From: Membranipora membranacea
Taxonomy: Eukaryota > Bryozoa > Gymnolaemata > Cheilostomatida > Membraniporidae
Reading direction: 5' to 3'
Length of the DNA stretch: 64,000 nucleotides
NCBI GenBank assembly: GCA_914767715.1
Contig: OU612075.1
Span: forward strand, 20,336,001-20,400,000
Shown in pieces: positions 51,711 through 63,638 of the stretch; positions within the stretch are counted from its first letter, which is position 1, and each line of letters begins with the position of its first letter. Both the position numbers and the translations under genes were made by a program. The notes beneath the pieces are model-generated. The model saw nothing but the letters and a program-made list of their open reading frames with translations. It ran no database searches and was not told the DNA's origin.

Positions 51711-52197
51711 ACTCAATGTATTGATTCTCACCACTACTGTTTAGAGATAAGCCTCCATCCATAAAGTTATATCTATATATCCTATATATAGCTTGACCTG
51801 GCAGCTGGCAATCATCATGCGCCACAGAATCTGTGACTTGCCCCTGAAAAGTGTTTTTTTAGATTATACAAAGGCATTTTATCAGATGTGCTATATCCCG
51901 ATCGCTTGTCTTTGTTACAGCTTAGCTTTTTATTTCAAACCAATCCATGACTCATTTAGATATATTGCCAAAGACAGTGACCACCCATTAATATCCAAGA
52001 ATTGTTTTTAATACATTCCGGATTTTAGACCATTGTAAGTTAAAACCAAAAACGCGCCAATAGCATTTTTAATTTTATATGAATTATTTAAACCAGAGTA
52101 CAAAGGCTTTTAAGTTCAAAATTTTGTCACCATTCAAATATTATCATTGTTACCAAAATTGATACTGGACTGTAGAAATAAACATTTATCATAAATA

Positions 52198-53300
52198 TGC
52201 CAGTAGTTGTCAACAATACAGCCCATGTTTTGTTTGAGAGTACTCCAGGAAAAGGTGAGGGAACATCAAAAGGACTTACATATGGTTTTTGTCGACCTAG
52301 AGAAGGCGCATGATATAGTACCTAGAGACCTAATCTGGTACTGTCTGAGGAAGCGTGGAGTTCCTGAGACATATGTGAGTGCAATCAAAGACATGTACAA
52401 GGACTGCAAAACATCAGTTGTGACAAGTGTAGGTGAAACAGAGGAGATTGAGATAGAAGTAGGATTACACCAAGGAGATTCAGGAGGACACGCCGTGGGC
52501 AATGCTGTTTGCTGACGACCTTGTTCTTTGCGATGAAACTAGGGAGAGGATGGAAGAGAGACTGGAGAACTGGAGGGGGTGTTTAGAAGATGCAGGATTA
52601 AAAGTAAGTAGGCCAAAGACAGAACATCTACCACCAGCTGGAAACTTACAAAGGATAGAAATGAAGAAGTATGATTGAGAAGGTTCAACTGATCTGCCGC
52701 AGGTATCAACATTCAAATACCTGGGAACCACAATAGATCAAGAGGGAGGATGCGGAATAGAAATTGCAAAGAGGGTAGAGAAGGCATGGAATAGATGGAG
52801 AGAGCTGACAGGAGTGCTTTGCGATAAGTAAATTCCCACCAAGCTCAAGGTTCTATTGTACAAGACGGCAATAAGACCTACACTGATGTATGGAAATGAG
52901 ATCTGGCCACTGACTCAAAGACAAGATAAGTGCAACTGAGATGAGGATGCTCCGACACATTTATAATATAGACTGGGAAGAGCATAAAACAAATGAGAGT
53001 ATAAGGGAAGAGGCCAAAATAGAAGCGATTGCAATAGGTATGAGGGGGAGACGTCTTCAATGGTATGGACATGTACGCAGGAGAGATAGGGAGGAAGATA
53101 TTAGAATGATGGCTGAGATGAGAATACAGGTAAAGAGAAAGAGAGGGAGGCCAAAGCAAAGATGGATGGATACAGCGAAGGATGACATGCTGAGATGGGG
53201 CCTCTCAGATGAAGATGTTGATGATAGAATCAGATGGCATTCTCTGATAGAACTTGGTGCCCTGCAGGACCGCCACCCATCCCGGAACACGGCGGACTAG
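52198..53300 (+). pseudogene. Non-LTR retrotransposon fragment with an internal deletion
   Basis: Reverse transcriptase pieces: VFVDLEKAHDIVPRDLIWYC (52283-52342; the expected K.YD is altered to KAHD), ETEEIEIEVGLHQGD, then a jump with frame change to PWAMLFADDLVLCDET (about 52494-52540) that skips the usual LSPxLF segment. In-frame stops follow (about 52676, 52828). The C-terminal part is RLQWYGHVRRRDREEDIRMM and KRKRGRPKQRWMDTAKDDML, ending at 53300. This 3' block is typical of one LINE group common in invertebrates. It is 5' truncated and dead. Confidence 0.85.
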
Positions 53301-53504
53301 GTGAGAAAGGTGAGAAATGCCAGTTGTCAGCAAGACCCTAATAATCTAAATCGCGCAACATTTACGAAGGGTTAATAAGTCTGCTTTGTGGTAAGTCAGG
53401 GAGTTGCTCTTACCTCAAGATGAGCTAGGTTCAATAACCAGATGGATTGCTAACGTTGGTTGCTACTAAAATTAGGATTATATCAGTGACTGTATCTGAG
53501 CCTC

Positions 53505-55400
53505 TTCCTCTAGACTCAGAGCATATCGAGCACGGGTGTTCAGATGGTGTCCCATAACAATGTTGGCTCCTGTTCATAAGGTGTAATATGTAAAAAATTA
53601 ATGAGATCTTGGGGCCTTTGAATCATTTGAATACTTTCATGATCAAGTAAAGTTGAAGGTTTCACCAGAATAAATAAGGCCAGACTAGACTTTACCAATA
53701 TTTGTACTCAGTACTGTAGTTATCAGCTCACATCCAGAAAGACAATAAAATCAGGATGACAATATATTTACAGTGCACTCTAGATCAAGCATGGCTAAAT
53801 TTGCCGCCGGTTCACCAAATTAGATCGAAATTGATCCAGTGCACTCAGCTTCTCAGACCACTGAACTTTGTCCTAATTAAACCAAGTTTGAATTACGTTG
53901 CATTATAATGCATTGAGTATTGGCTGAAGGGGCCATAATTCTGTGTTTGAATTGACAGGAGTTCTGAATTCTAGAGTATGTAGTGTAACAAAATGAAAAC
54001 AAGGCTTCAAGTATGGCATTTGATTTGCTGTGCCTCAGTGTTTTCTCACAATAACATCTATGAGTCGTTGAAAAATATCGGTATTGTTCCATATCACCCA
54101 AATTGTAACAATTCTAGCATTTTGGCCCTTCCATGAGAACCCACCTTCAACAAACAGATAAAATCCCTTCAGATTTTTGCTGAGTATTTTTATAGCTTTT
54201 TCAGTCATTTCCTCGACTGAAGGTTCAGTTTTATTGACTTGTCTGTCCACTTCTTCCTGCATTCTCTGGTAAGAGAAGAGTCCCAGAAGGTAGTCTGTGT
54301 TAGCATCATTAGCCTCATCAAACCCTCTCTGCTCTGTCATATACCTCGCCATTCTATCTCTACTTTTCTGTGATTCTAACCATATCTGGCATAGCAGGTA
54401 ACAAACACATACAGCACTAGGCATAAATACCGCATAGATGAGAAGGGGGAACAATTTCTAATACTATACATGATATTTACCCAGAAGTGCTATGAACTTT
54501 CTCGGTTTAAAAATCTTGCATAACTACTGCAGAAAAAGCTGCCAGACTAAATAATGCTTCGGTTTTCAGGTAGCCTTCAAGACATTTTTAAATATCTGTA
54601 TGTACTTATGACTTGCGTCAGTCTTGGAGCTGTAGATGTCACCAGCAGTGATGACACTATTATATTAGCATTGATCTTACAATTACTTCAATATCTCTGG
54701 CTTTTGACAAATTCTTCAAGAACATCCTCAAACTTTTGGTTGATGCTGATGGTGATGAATTGGGTTATGATAGCAATTAACAACACCAGGCTTACAGGAA
54801 TCAATAACATATATCGCTAATGGACCCTTGACTGTGAAAATATTAGGGGGATAAAGTATGACTATTAGATTATTATGTAGACAATCTATTCTGGTCAACA
54901 TCCTACATGTTAAAATTCATGACACAAATGTATTTGGCAGATATGGATTGTGACTTACATCAGCCAAATTTTTGCCATCAGTTCTTCCACCAAAAATAGT
55001 TAGATCCTCAGGATCTGCAGTGACATTGGGGAAAAAAATAATATCTCCCTCCACCTAGCAGAACCTGAAAAATGAGCCTCAGGATAAGCATACTTGCTAA
55101 ATGAGCTTTGTAACAAAAATATTATCTCATGTAATATGATGTTGATGGCAAGTGCAAACTAAAATATAAAGGTGTTGATAACAATTTTTCCACAATGCAA
55201 TATAAAATATAAAAACATACTATGGGATTTTCCACAATTTTTGAATTTTATTTTGGATATAAGCATGGGTTGGTATGACCAAGGAGTAAGAGTCTCTCAC
55301 TCCTTGGTATGACAAAGGCTGCTTCCCATGGTCTGTGTCCAGATTCAGTGAACAGTCTTTGAATTTCCTTCATATCAGCCTAATTCAAATCAGGAACTAG
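53505..55400 (-). pseudogene. Partial duplicate of the alkaline phosphatase gene (exons 8 part, 7, 6)
   Basis: This segment repeats about 44880-46920 including introns. The exon 7 copy (about 54141-54381) is open and differs from the original by only about three residues (G to D, V to M, P to L). The exon 6 copy (about 54958-55060) has one extra A in its poly-A run (seven instead of six after gggg), which shifts the frame. The exon 8 copy (about 53510-53570) is eroded. No nucleophile exon, start or terminal exon is present, so no phosphatase can be made from it. The high similarity of intron sequence indicates recent duplication. Confidence 0.85.
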
Positions 55401-56044
55401 GCCGATCATGCTGTCAAAAGAATCATTACTGAGGCCAGAAATTCTTTTTCTTAGTATATTCACATACAAAGCCGCTTTGATTAAGCATAGTACAAAGAGG
55501 AAATGCCAACAGAATATGGCACAGCGTATCAGTTTTCCCAAAAAGCGCACATTGTTTGGACCGCAATTAATTATACCAAAATGATTGACCTCAATTATAG
55601 TTGTGTTTATCTACAGAAACTTTAACTCATATTGAAGTCTCTCAAGAAGAGGGAATCATAGGCCAACTAAAAGCCTGAGAGGGTATGAATTCACCCATTG
55701 CAATTTTAAACTTGCATATAACAGACGGTTGACCTCCAGATTCTATGATTGAGAATTTAATTGTTTTGTGTTTAACTGATAAGATGAGCTGAGTGAGTGC
55801 TTACTTCGATGAAAAGAAGTTTGGAGTGAAGCGATTGCAGAATGGATTTTCGTTCTATATGTTGAAATCTGGGCCCGAACGCAATGTAGGCTTTCCGAAC
55901 ATAAACTATATGCTAAGTTGTTTTGTTTTAGGATGAATTTTTCAATGTTCAATCAGAATGGGCAGCTCATAATGAATGACGAGTCATGCTAAAGGTCGCA
56001 AGATCCAGTAGTTGCAAAAAAATAATCAAACTACTGTATTTGGA
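55401..56044. other. Intergenic, no gene seen
   Basis: Unique-looking sequence between the phosphatase fragment and the stop of cGAS-like gene 2. Confidence 0.5.
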
Positions 56045-59000
56045 TCAGTCTTTATCATAGTCAGAGTAATCATCAAGATGATCTTCATCTGTGTCATCAA
56101 AATCAACTTCATCATCAGCTTCATCTTCAAAGTCATCTTCTTCTTCTTCTTCCACATCATCTTCCTTCTCTTCAACATCATCTTCCTCTTCCTCCACATC
56201 ATCACCTTCATCTTCAAAGTCATCATCAGAATCACTTTCATCTTCATCTTGAACCTCATCATCTTCATCTTCTTCTTCTACAACATCTTCTTCTTCTTCT
56301 TCCACATCATATTCCTCTTCCTCCACATCATCACCTTCATCATCAGGATCACTTTCATCTTCATCTTGAAACTCATCATCTTGATCTTTTTCCTCGTCCC
56401 AATAGTCTTCTTCAGTATCAGAGTCTGTCTTTCCTAATGACTTCTTCATCCTCCTCTTTTCCAAATACTTCTGGTGTCGTTCCTTCTTTGTCAACTTAGG
56501 ATCTTCTTCTTTCTTTTGTTTTTTTGGTTTTTGTTTAGGATTTAGTCTTCGTTTTCTTTTCCGGGCATGTATCAATTGGTACTTCTTATGACGTTCTTGT
56601 TCCTTCAGTGATAGGAGGTCTAAGAAGCCGTCAATCCCTTTACAAAAAAAAACAATCATAAAGTTAAACAATTAGAACAGAAGCGTTTTGACAGGTTGAC
56701 TATAAAACATAAGAAGTGTTGTGTGTAGCCATCTTTTTGCATTAGAAGCCTCAACAGATCCTACAAACCCGCCCTACAGTATAATTCTAACTTGAGCACT
56801 AGCCTCAGTAATATACATGGCTCTAATAGAAGATATTATACCTCTGTTTGCAACTCTTTTCAGGTAGCCAACAGTTCGATCAAGCTGGCATGTCTTGTAT
56901 TCGGTGAGAAGATTCACGCCCTCATTGAAATATTCTGGTAGTATTTTATCAGTAAGGCAATTTCTGAGAGCAATTACCATGTCTGCAAACCTGTTAGAAT
57001 GAGGGACAAAAATTTGCATGAAAGTTACACAGAGCTACATTTGCTCAATGGCATTTTGAAAGAGTACTGCAATGATGACATAGGTAGAAGAGTGGAAATT
57101 TATAGAACATTATTGTAGTCCTCAAGTGTAGTTATTGTGGTGGACAAGAAGTTATTTACCCTCCCCGGAAAACCATTCAAACCCATGTAAGATCTATGCA
57201 GCATGTGTTTGATAGAAGACACAAAAGAGTGAGCCAAGAGTTAGCACTCAATGGGAGAGGTAAAACTGCTCAGGAATGGTAGATTGTAGGCACTCGAGAT
57301 AACATTTGCTAAGAAGTATTTAATTTATTTATTACCTTATGTGAGATGAATTGGGCATATTTTCTTGGATTTGCTCAAAATCATTACCACATTGGTATAG
57401 CACATAAAAGTCGCCTGACTTGGTTACTAGGGCTCACCTGTCTGCAATGTCGTTGTCGGTCCAAGACCTCTCAGGTAAGTCTGACATGAAAAGCAGGACG
57501 TTTTTGTAGATGTAAGTCTTCAAAAGCATCAACTGTGATTGGTTTGTCTTGACAATTTTGAATATTCTCAATATTTTACGATGGATCCTACAAATTAATT
57601 GAGACTTTAGGAACATTGAGTCGGGGATCGAGAATTTTTACAATATTAGGGTGTCCGTTTCCTTTACTATAATGAAACTTTCAAAACATGGTATATGAGA
57701 AACACATGCACATGTAAGTCTTAATAACTGACCGCTACTGTGGGTGGAGGAGAGGAACCCAACCAAACCTCCTAATTTCTAGTAATTGATGACGAGAAGG
57801 ATTGAGACAGATGTTGACTTTGGCCAGTACTTACTGGTTGCCCTGATCGATTGACTTGAGTTTTGCTACCTCACTTCTAGAGTAAGATTTTCTCCACAGC
57901 TGACCTTTTTCTTCACTGAACATCTTCTGTTTATCAAACGGCTTTGCTACAAAGTCGCAGTCTGCTTTTGGATGCCTGAAAGAACAACAATGTCCAATTT
58001 ACCTTGTTAGTGAACACCTGAGTCCATAACGAAGTAACGCAGTTTTGATGGGTTGATAAAACGGAGCATTGATAATGCGTATTGTAGCCTAGATCAAGTT
58101 TGATCCAGTTTGCCTGCATTTCAGTTTGTTACCCTCCCAATGATCATGCGGCAGCGTGACCAGTGGAGAGGGAGAAATTCCGAATGCAGGCAAACTGGAT
58201 CAAACTTGATCTAACTGTAGCCATACGAATTAAATCAGCGATCAGCCTCCAAATTGTGAGTTTTTTAATGCGCATGATTAGATTTAGATTAGATTTTATT
58301 GATACATTCGTTATCAATGATGACAGTGTGGAATGTGTACAATGCGTAAAAAAAAAATACTAAGAGCGGTGATTGTTGAAATATGTCATAAAAAAATGAA
58401 AAAACGATTTGGCACGCTTTTGTGTTCTACATTTCTTAGGTCTAAAAATGGTATTATTGCGAGAGGAAACCCTACTAAAATTTCTTGGTATTCGATTATA
58501 AAGTGGATGGGTCGGATCATCAGCTATTCGTAAAAGATGGCACTTCGAGAGTTCAAAAATAAAATCATATACGGTGGGCAAAGCTAAAACTTGTAATCTC
58601 TCACTATAACTAAGATCAGGTAAAATCATCCTGCTAGCTGATCGCTGTATTCTTTCTAATCTATCCCTGTCTTGATCAGATAACATAAAAAACCAAGCAG
58701 GGAAGGCATACGTGATTAGGGATCGGATATTGGCACAGTAGTATCGTTTAAGTCCGTCTCTATTCATACCAAGGACTTTCAGTTGGCGTAACGGAAAAAG
58801 CCTTGAATTGCAACTTGAAACAATGCTGTCAACATTATTACTAAAAGTTAGATGTTTGTCAATGTGTATGCCTAAAAACTTGGTATCCGTAGAAGGTTGA
58901 ACACTTACTGAATCATCAACAAAAATAGTCTCATCATAATAAGTACGACCATTAAAATAAGCATTCATAATGACCGTCTTGTTAGCATTCAAAAGCATCA

Positions 59001-61737
59001 TATTATCTACGGCCCATTTCATAGTATGGGTGACAGCTTCAGCTATGCTTTCTCCTTGATTGCTAAATGTTTTGTAAAATGTTGTATCATCTGCATATTG
59101 TACCATATTGTAGCCGCCTAGACTTAGGTCATTAACATAAAAAAGCCATAGTAGGGGGCCTAGCTTAGTGCCCTGAGGTGCACCTACAGATATGTCTATA
59201 TAATCAGAAAAACTTTGATTGACTTTCACGCACTGTTTCCTTTGCTCTAAAAAATTGCACAAAATATCTAATAAACTCTCATTAATACCACATTTACGCA
59301 TCTTATCTATAACAATACTAGGTTGTAGCTTATCAAAAGCTTTTGAAAAATCTAAAAAGCCCAATTGCACATATTTGTTATTCACAATATCAAGGTCAGA
59401 GGTACAATCATCTAGGAGTTGTAGGATGGCGTCGGTCGTGCTTAAACTTTGCCGATATGCAAACTGGTTATCAGAAATATTGGCTTTTACAGAAAACTTC
59501 AACTTGTCCACTATGACTTGCTCACATAACTTTCCAACATGAAAAAGTAAAGATATGGGTCTAAAATCCTTTTGTGGCCGTGTAACTTTGGGAATTGGAG
59601 TCACTTGAGCACGTTTATAAAAATCTGGATACTGATCAGTTTGCAGCATAGTGTTCACTATATCATGGATAGGGATACATACATCCTCCCTTCCGTCTTT
59701 GGAGAGCCATGTCGGATAATCTTCTTGGCTCGAAGCTTTTGTCTGGTCGAGCTGACTTAGTAGGCGCTTAATCTCACCTAGGTTGACTGGATCGAGTGCG
59801 GCTCTAGGACTAGGTGGTGTACTACTGTTGATGTTGACCGCTTCACCGCCAACACTCTTGTAGAAGATATTTAGGTTGTTACTCAGCTGTTTATTATCCA
59901 TACACTCACCATCTATAACTGCATACTCTGGTAGTGGTTTTGTACATTTCTTGTTGGTGATATTTTTGACTGTGCTCCACCATGACTTTGTATTCTGATC
60001 ACTGTTGAGTTTCTCACTGATGTACCTTCTCTTGCTTGATCTTATGGCTTTCTGAACAAGTGCCCTTAGGAATTTGCAAGAGCGACAGTTTTTATTTATT
60101 TTTTACTTACTGAACCAGACTGACTGACTGACTGACTGACTGAACTAACCTGGCATGCTTATTGTGTAAGCTGTTGACAAAATCCAGTGAGAATGGAGCT
60201 ATGTTCAATGCAGGACATCCTATTATAAGGGTGGTAGATGGACCTTTGTGGACTCTTGTCACTTTTATCTCAACAGACTTTACTTCAGCTTCAGACTTTG
60301 AGCTGGATGGGTTTATTTCAGTAGTTGTCTTCCCCTGCTGTGCTGGAGTTTTGTATTCAAACATCAGTGGACTTTTCTTTTTAAGAATTTTGTCTATCTG
60401 ACTGGTGAAGAACTTTCGTACCTGCAATAGATTTAGTAACATGTCTGAACCACTTTCTTTTGGCAAGAGATCAACAACCTCATTGCTTGGATAAATGTTA
60501 TACAATATGAGCATCTACATTGTCAGCTGCATGCCTATGAGTTGTGTCTATCAAAATGAGTAAATATTCAATGTTTTCCCCTGCCGCTTTGGGGTCATGA
60601 GTTTGGATGGAGATGGATTGTCAAACTATACATTCATTTAAAAAACCATATTAAGACACTCTACCTTCAAGGATGATAGAAATCCATTGTCATCCAACAA
60701 ACGTTGCAGAAATATTTTCTCTTTGCGTTCACGCTTCTTTGGTATCTTGTCATCAGAGGTTTCTGCTCCTTTGGCAGCATCAGCTTTAGGTTTTAGCTTT
60801 TTCTCACCCAGCCACTTGATGCTACAGAAGCCTGAATGCCCCTTTTCGTCTTGCACCTGATGTAAGCAACAAAGTTAATTGATGTATATGAGTTCGCCAT
60901 AGTGGTCAGACAAGCCTTGTCCAAAAAAAACGAAATTGTTTCTCATGTCACCTACAAATTCCTGTTATATCTTATTGAACTGAAAGACGAAATTTACATG
61001 TTAATTAGATAATTGAAAAGTACACAGCTACAGATTTGATATTATTTAGCTTTTGACAGCTTTGACATTTCTTTACTGAGATACCCCCCTTCCCTCCATG
61101 CCTGTCAGAAATATATCAGGAAATGTGGTGCTTGTTGCCAATTAAGATGCAAACAAATTACACCACTCACCCCCCATCTTCCTCTCCACACGTTCATATA
61201 GACCATGACATCAAAGTCACTGGCCTCCCCAGCCTGTAGTCTCTCGTAGGCGCTGCCTGCTCTGTACATCTTATATAGTATCTTGTGTGGTCTAAACTCT
61301 GATTGTAACAGCTTTAGTAACCAATTCACAATGTCTGTAAAATAGTGAACCTGCATTGCTAAGAATGAATCGCCAGTCCAAGTAAAACTGGTCATCATAG
61401 TTGTTTTGGTTCCTGTAGGAAGTGAGGAGCAAATCTAAGATAAATTCAGGTGATAATAAGTTAACAGTATAAGCGTTTTCTCTCTTGGAACGCGGTATTG
61501 TTGTGAAGTCCATAGCACATCTGAGAAAGACCTTGTCATTTTCTTAAGACATGAGATAGGAAAATAACTCTCACTTTTCCTGATCTGAATATCTTGAGGA
61601 GAGATTCGGGTTTCTTGTTCATAGATCTCATTCAGCCTCTGCTTCAGTCTTTCTTTCTCTTCATCTCTAAGTTTCCTGTAGCCAGCTCCACCAACTGGAT
61701 CAATAATAAACCCTTTAGATACAGTCGCCATTTTCAT
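56045..61737 (-). CDS. MAB21/cGAS-like nucleotidyltransferase, paralogue 2, with long acidic tail
   Basis: Eight exons: 61575-61737, 61171-61334, 60665-60856, 60150-60421, 57835-57975, 57438-57587, 56842-56990, 56045-56637; 607 residues. Exon borders and phases are the same as in paralogue 1. The nucleotidyltransferase residues are intact: G81-S82, D94 and D96 (SDFDVMVYM), D253 (APFSLDFVNS). The C-terminal lobe is conserved (LWRKSYSRSEVAKLKS, HRKILRIFKIVKTNQSQLML). The last exon is basic (HARKRKRRLNPKQKPKKQKK, possible nuclear localisation) and then about 126 residues of almost pure Asp/Glu with internal repeats. A reverse transcriptase insertion and a MITE sit in the intron between exons 4 and 5. 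Start: ATG at 61737; a second ATG two codons later matches paralogue 1. Nucleotide second-messenger synthesis is inferred from the family, not shown. Confidence 0.85.
58090..58213. mobile_element. MITE-like element with perfect 31-bp inverted ends
   Basis: Arms 58090-58120 and 58183-58213 are perfectly complementary (tagatcaagtttgatccagt...). Both flanks carry gtagcc close to the arms, a possible target duplication. It is in intron 4 of cGAS-like gene 2. Confidence 0.9.
58277..60091 (-). mobile_element. 5'-truncated, otherwise nearly intact non-LTR retrotransposon
   Basis: One open frame runs from about 60091 to the stop at 58360 without interruption: a pre-RT part (KFLRALVQKAIRSSKRRYIS), DFRPISLLFHVGKLCEQVIV, FLDFSKAFDKLQPSIVIDKM, SVGAPQGTKLGPLLWLFYVN, YADDTTFYKTF and a C-terminal thumb with ITYAFPAWFFMLSDQD. 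The 513-residue part from the first ATG (59901) is complete through the RT domain; the endonuclease part is missing. The 3' end shows AATAAA followed by TCTAATCTAAATCTAATC, a short repeat tail as in CR1/L2-type elements. An intact frame suggests a recent insertion, antisense-neutral because it lies in the sense orientation inside an intron of cGAS-like gene 2. Confidence 0.88.
60118..60145. repeat. (ACTG)n microsatellite at a splice donor
   Basis: About seven tetranucleotide copies directly next to the donor of exon 4 of cGAS-like gene 2 (donor at 60148-60149). Confidence 0.85.
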
Positions 61738-63638
61738 CCTACATAGAAGACGTATCCATAGACAGATTTGCTAGTAATTTTTAAGTATTCACAGAAATTG
61801 TTCCAATGCATTTGAGAGAAACTGTTCATGAAAATTGCAATACTTGAGAGAGCTCTGATTCGCCTTAATGAGTTTTATAATTTGCTCATTTTCTGGCCAA
61901 TGATGCCGCCGTACAGCATGCGCACTACGATCTTTAGCATGTCTACTGCCTGTAAAAGTATATGACTTATAATTGAAATTCCCATTTCTCACTGGCCCAC
62001 TCTTTCGCCTTGTACACAGGGTACCACTTATCGCAGCCATCAGTGACTAAAGTGATAATTTTAAAACTTACCAAGTGTTGCAGCAAGTTTAGAGACTCTT
62101 TCCAAGTGTTCAATGTTTGTGTTTTCCCTATAAAACACTATGCCTTATATCACCAAAAACTCTACTGCTACAAGTATGCATGATTGGAAAGTTCTGAAAA
62201 TGTTATTGTGATTGATGTAAAAATGCCAATATGAAATCGATTCAATTCAATATTCAATAGCAATACCATTGTTGTGTGCCATAAAAGAGCCTGAGTAAGC
62301 GCTTTTTGGTTCAATAAAGTGGAATGAAAAGGCAAGTTAATTGTAGAATTGCAAAGGCAAAAATGATGTTGTGAATTGAAAGAGAGAATACAGCATGCAG
62401 ATTGATTTCTTATACCTTTGTGTTTGTAGAGTTGTCTCAACTCAGAACATTGTTACCTTTCAACATGTACTCGTTTATGCCAACCCATTATACCCCTAGT
62501 CAGGAACATAACAATGTGCTAACTTATCACAGGAAGCAGAAAGATTTCTAGTTTACTAAAAATACAATTGAATTGAATTCGCCAGTATGAGTATCGTGAT
62601 ATATCTACGGCTTTTGATTATAGGCACACTTACCTTACTGCCCTGTTACAATATAATCTATGTGTAGTTCTGGCCGATGAAATTTTGAAATATGAAACCT
62701 TCAACACCACATAAAGCTCTGAAATATGGTGTACAACAAATAGTTCTACTGCTGTTAATAGCGTAGTGATGAGAATAAGACAGCAAAACTGGATCTGTGT
62801 GATTAAAACTACAACATACTAAGTGTTGATCTATCCAAGTAGTTATATTATCTTCTATGACAATTAACTTCCTCAGATAGCATTTCAAATAAAAAAACGT
62901 TAATGAATCCATCAGGACATGTCATTTTATGAATATATTAGTCTTCCATGTAAAAATTGAGAAAATCAAGAGTATTTATATTCAGTAAGCAGATTGAAAA
63001 CATTAAAATTCAGAAAGGTGTAAGATCTATGAGGTCTAAAAAACTAAGATCACAGACTAAATATGACAGAGAAAAGCTTAAAAAAAACCTGTGTATAGCA
63101 GGCAGTTATCAAAGTTAGAGTAAGGTTGTGTGTATATTATGAGAAAGAGTAAGACATCGCCCCCTTTTTTACTCTAAACTAAACAGACCTGAAGCTATAA
63201 AGAGAAAAATCATGCTACAATAGAAGACATACTGAGACACTTAGAAATGGCACCATATTAATCTAGAGATCTCTCTAATAAGACGGCTTAATGGTGATGG
63301 TTACAAAAACTATGAGTATATGTAGAGTGGGTAAAGTCTCATCAGAACTAGGTTAAGTAAGTAATCAGATCTTCTACATCAGATAAAATCATTCTGGTCA
63401 TGTGATTGCCCTATTCCCTCGATTGAATATGAGTGTGTATCCGAAAATAAGACTGCTAGCTCCATTGCAATTTTTATTCCAGTCAAATGACCTATTGCAA
63501 TGCTTTCTAAAATGAACAACTGACCACATAAATAAGATCATAAATATTTTCTCTTAGGGCAAGCAATATAAGGTGATCTCCAATATAGGTTAGAGATGCT
63601 TCCATAAAAGATACACTTACATGAGAGCTAGTGAGAGT
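61738..63638. other. Intergenic between cGAS-like gene 2 and the thioesterase
   Basis: No convincing exon. Minus-strand frames near 61789-62040 (MAAISGTLCTRRKS) and 62070-62136 (ENTNIEHLERVSKLAATL) are open but lack supporting context. Confidence 0.45.

Larger units (their letters stand above)
50349..52197. other. 5' flank of alkaline phosphatase
   Basis: Contains the leader exon of the phosphatase (about 50858-51115), a TATA motif and an inverted-repeat element at 51597-51710. No other gene is seen. A short plus-strand stretch near 51850 (VFLDYTKAF) resembles a reverse transcriptase motif but is too short to call. Confidence 0.5.

Noticed and set aside
51793-52011. Frame with VFLDYTKAF, like a reverse transcriptase block
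   Set aside because: Only one short motif matches; the surrounding residues do not fit an RT domain.
53877-54101. Frames MGDMEQ... at 45254-45487 and 53877-54101, alike in both places
   Set aside because: Similarity comes from the segmental duplication of phosphatase intron sequence, not from a conserved gene.
56012-56437. Plus-strand open frame rich in Phe and Ile opposite the acidic tail
   Set aside because: It is the complement of the GAA/GAT-rich coding repeats of cGAS-like gene 2 and has no splice or start support.
61789-62040. Minus-strand 83-codon frame MAAISGTLCTRRKS
   Set aside because: No recognised domain, no splice context and no similarity to neighbours; probably chance.
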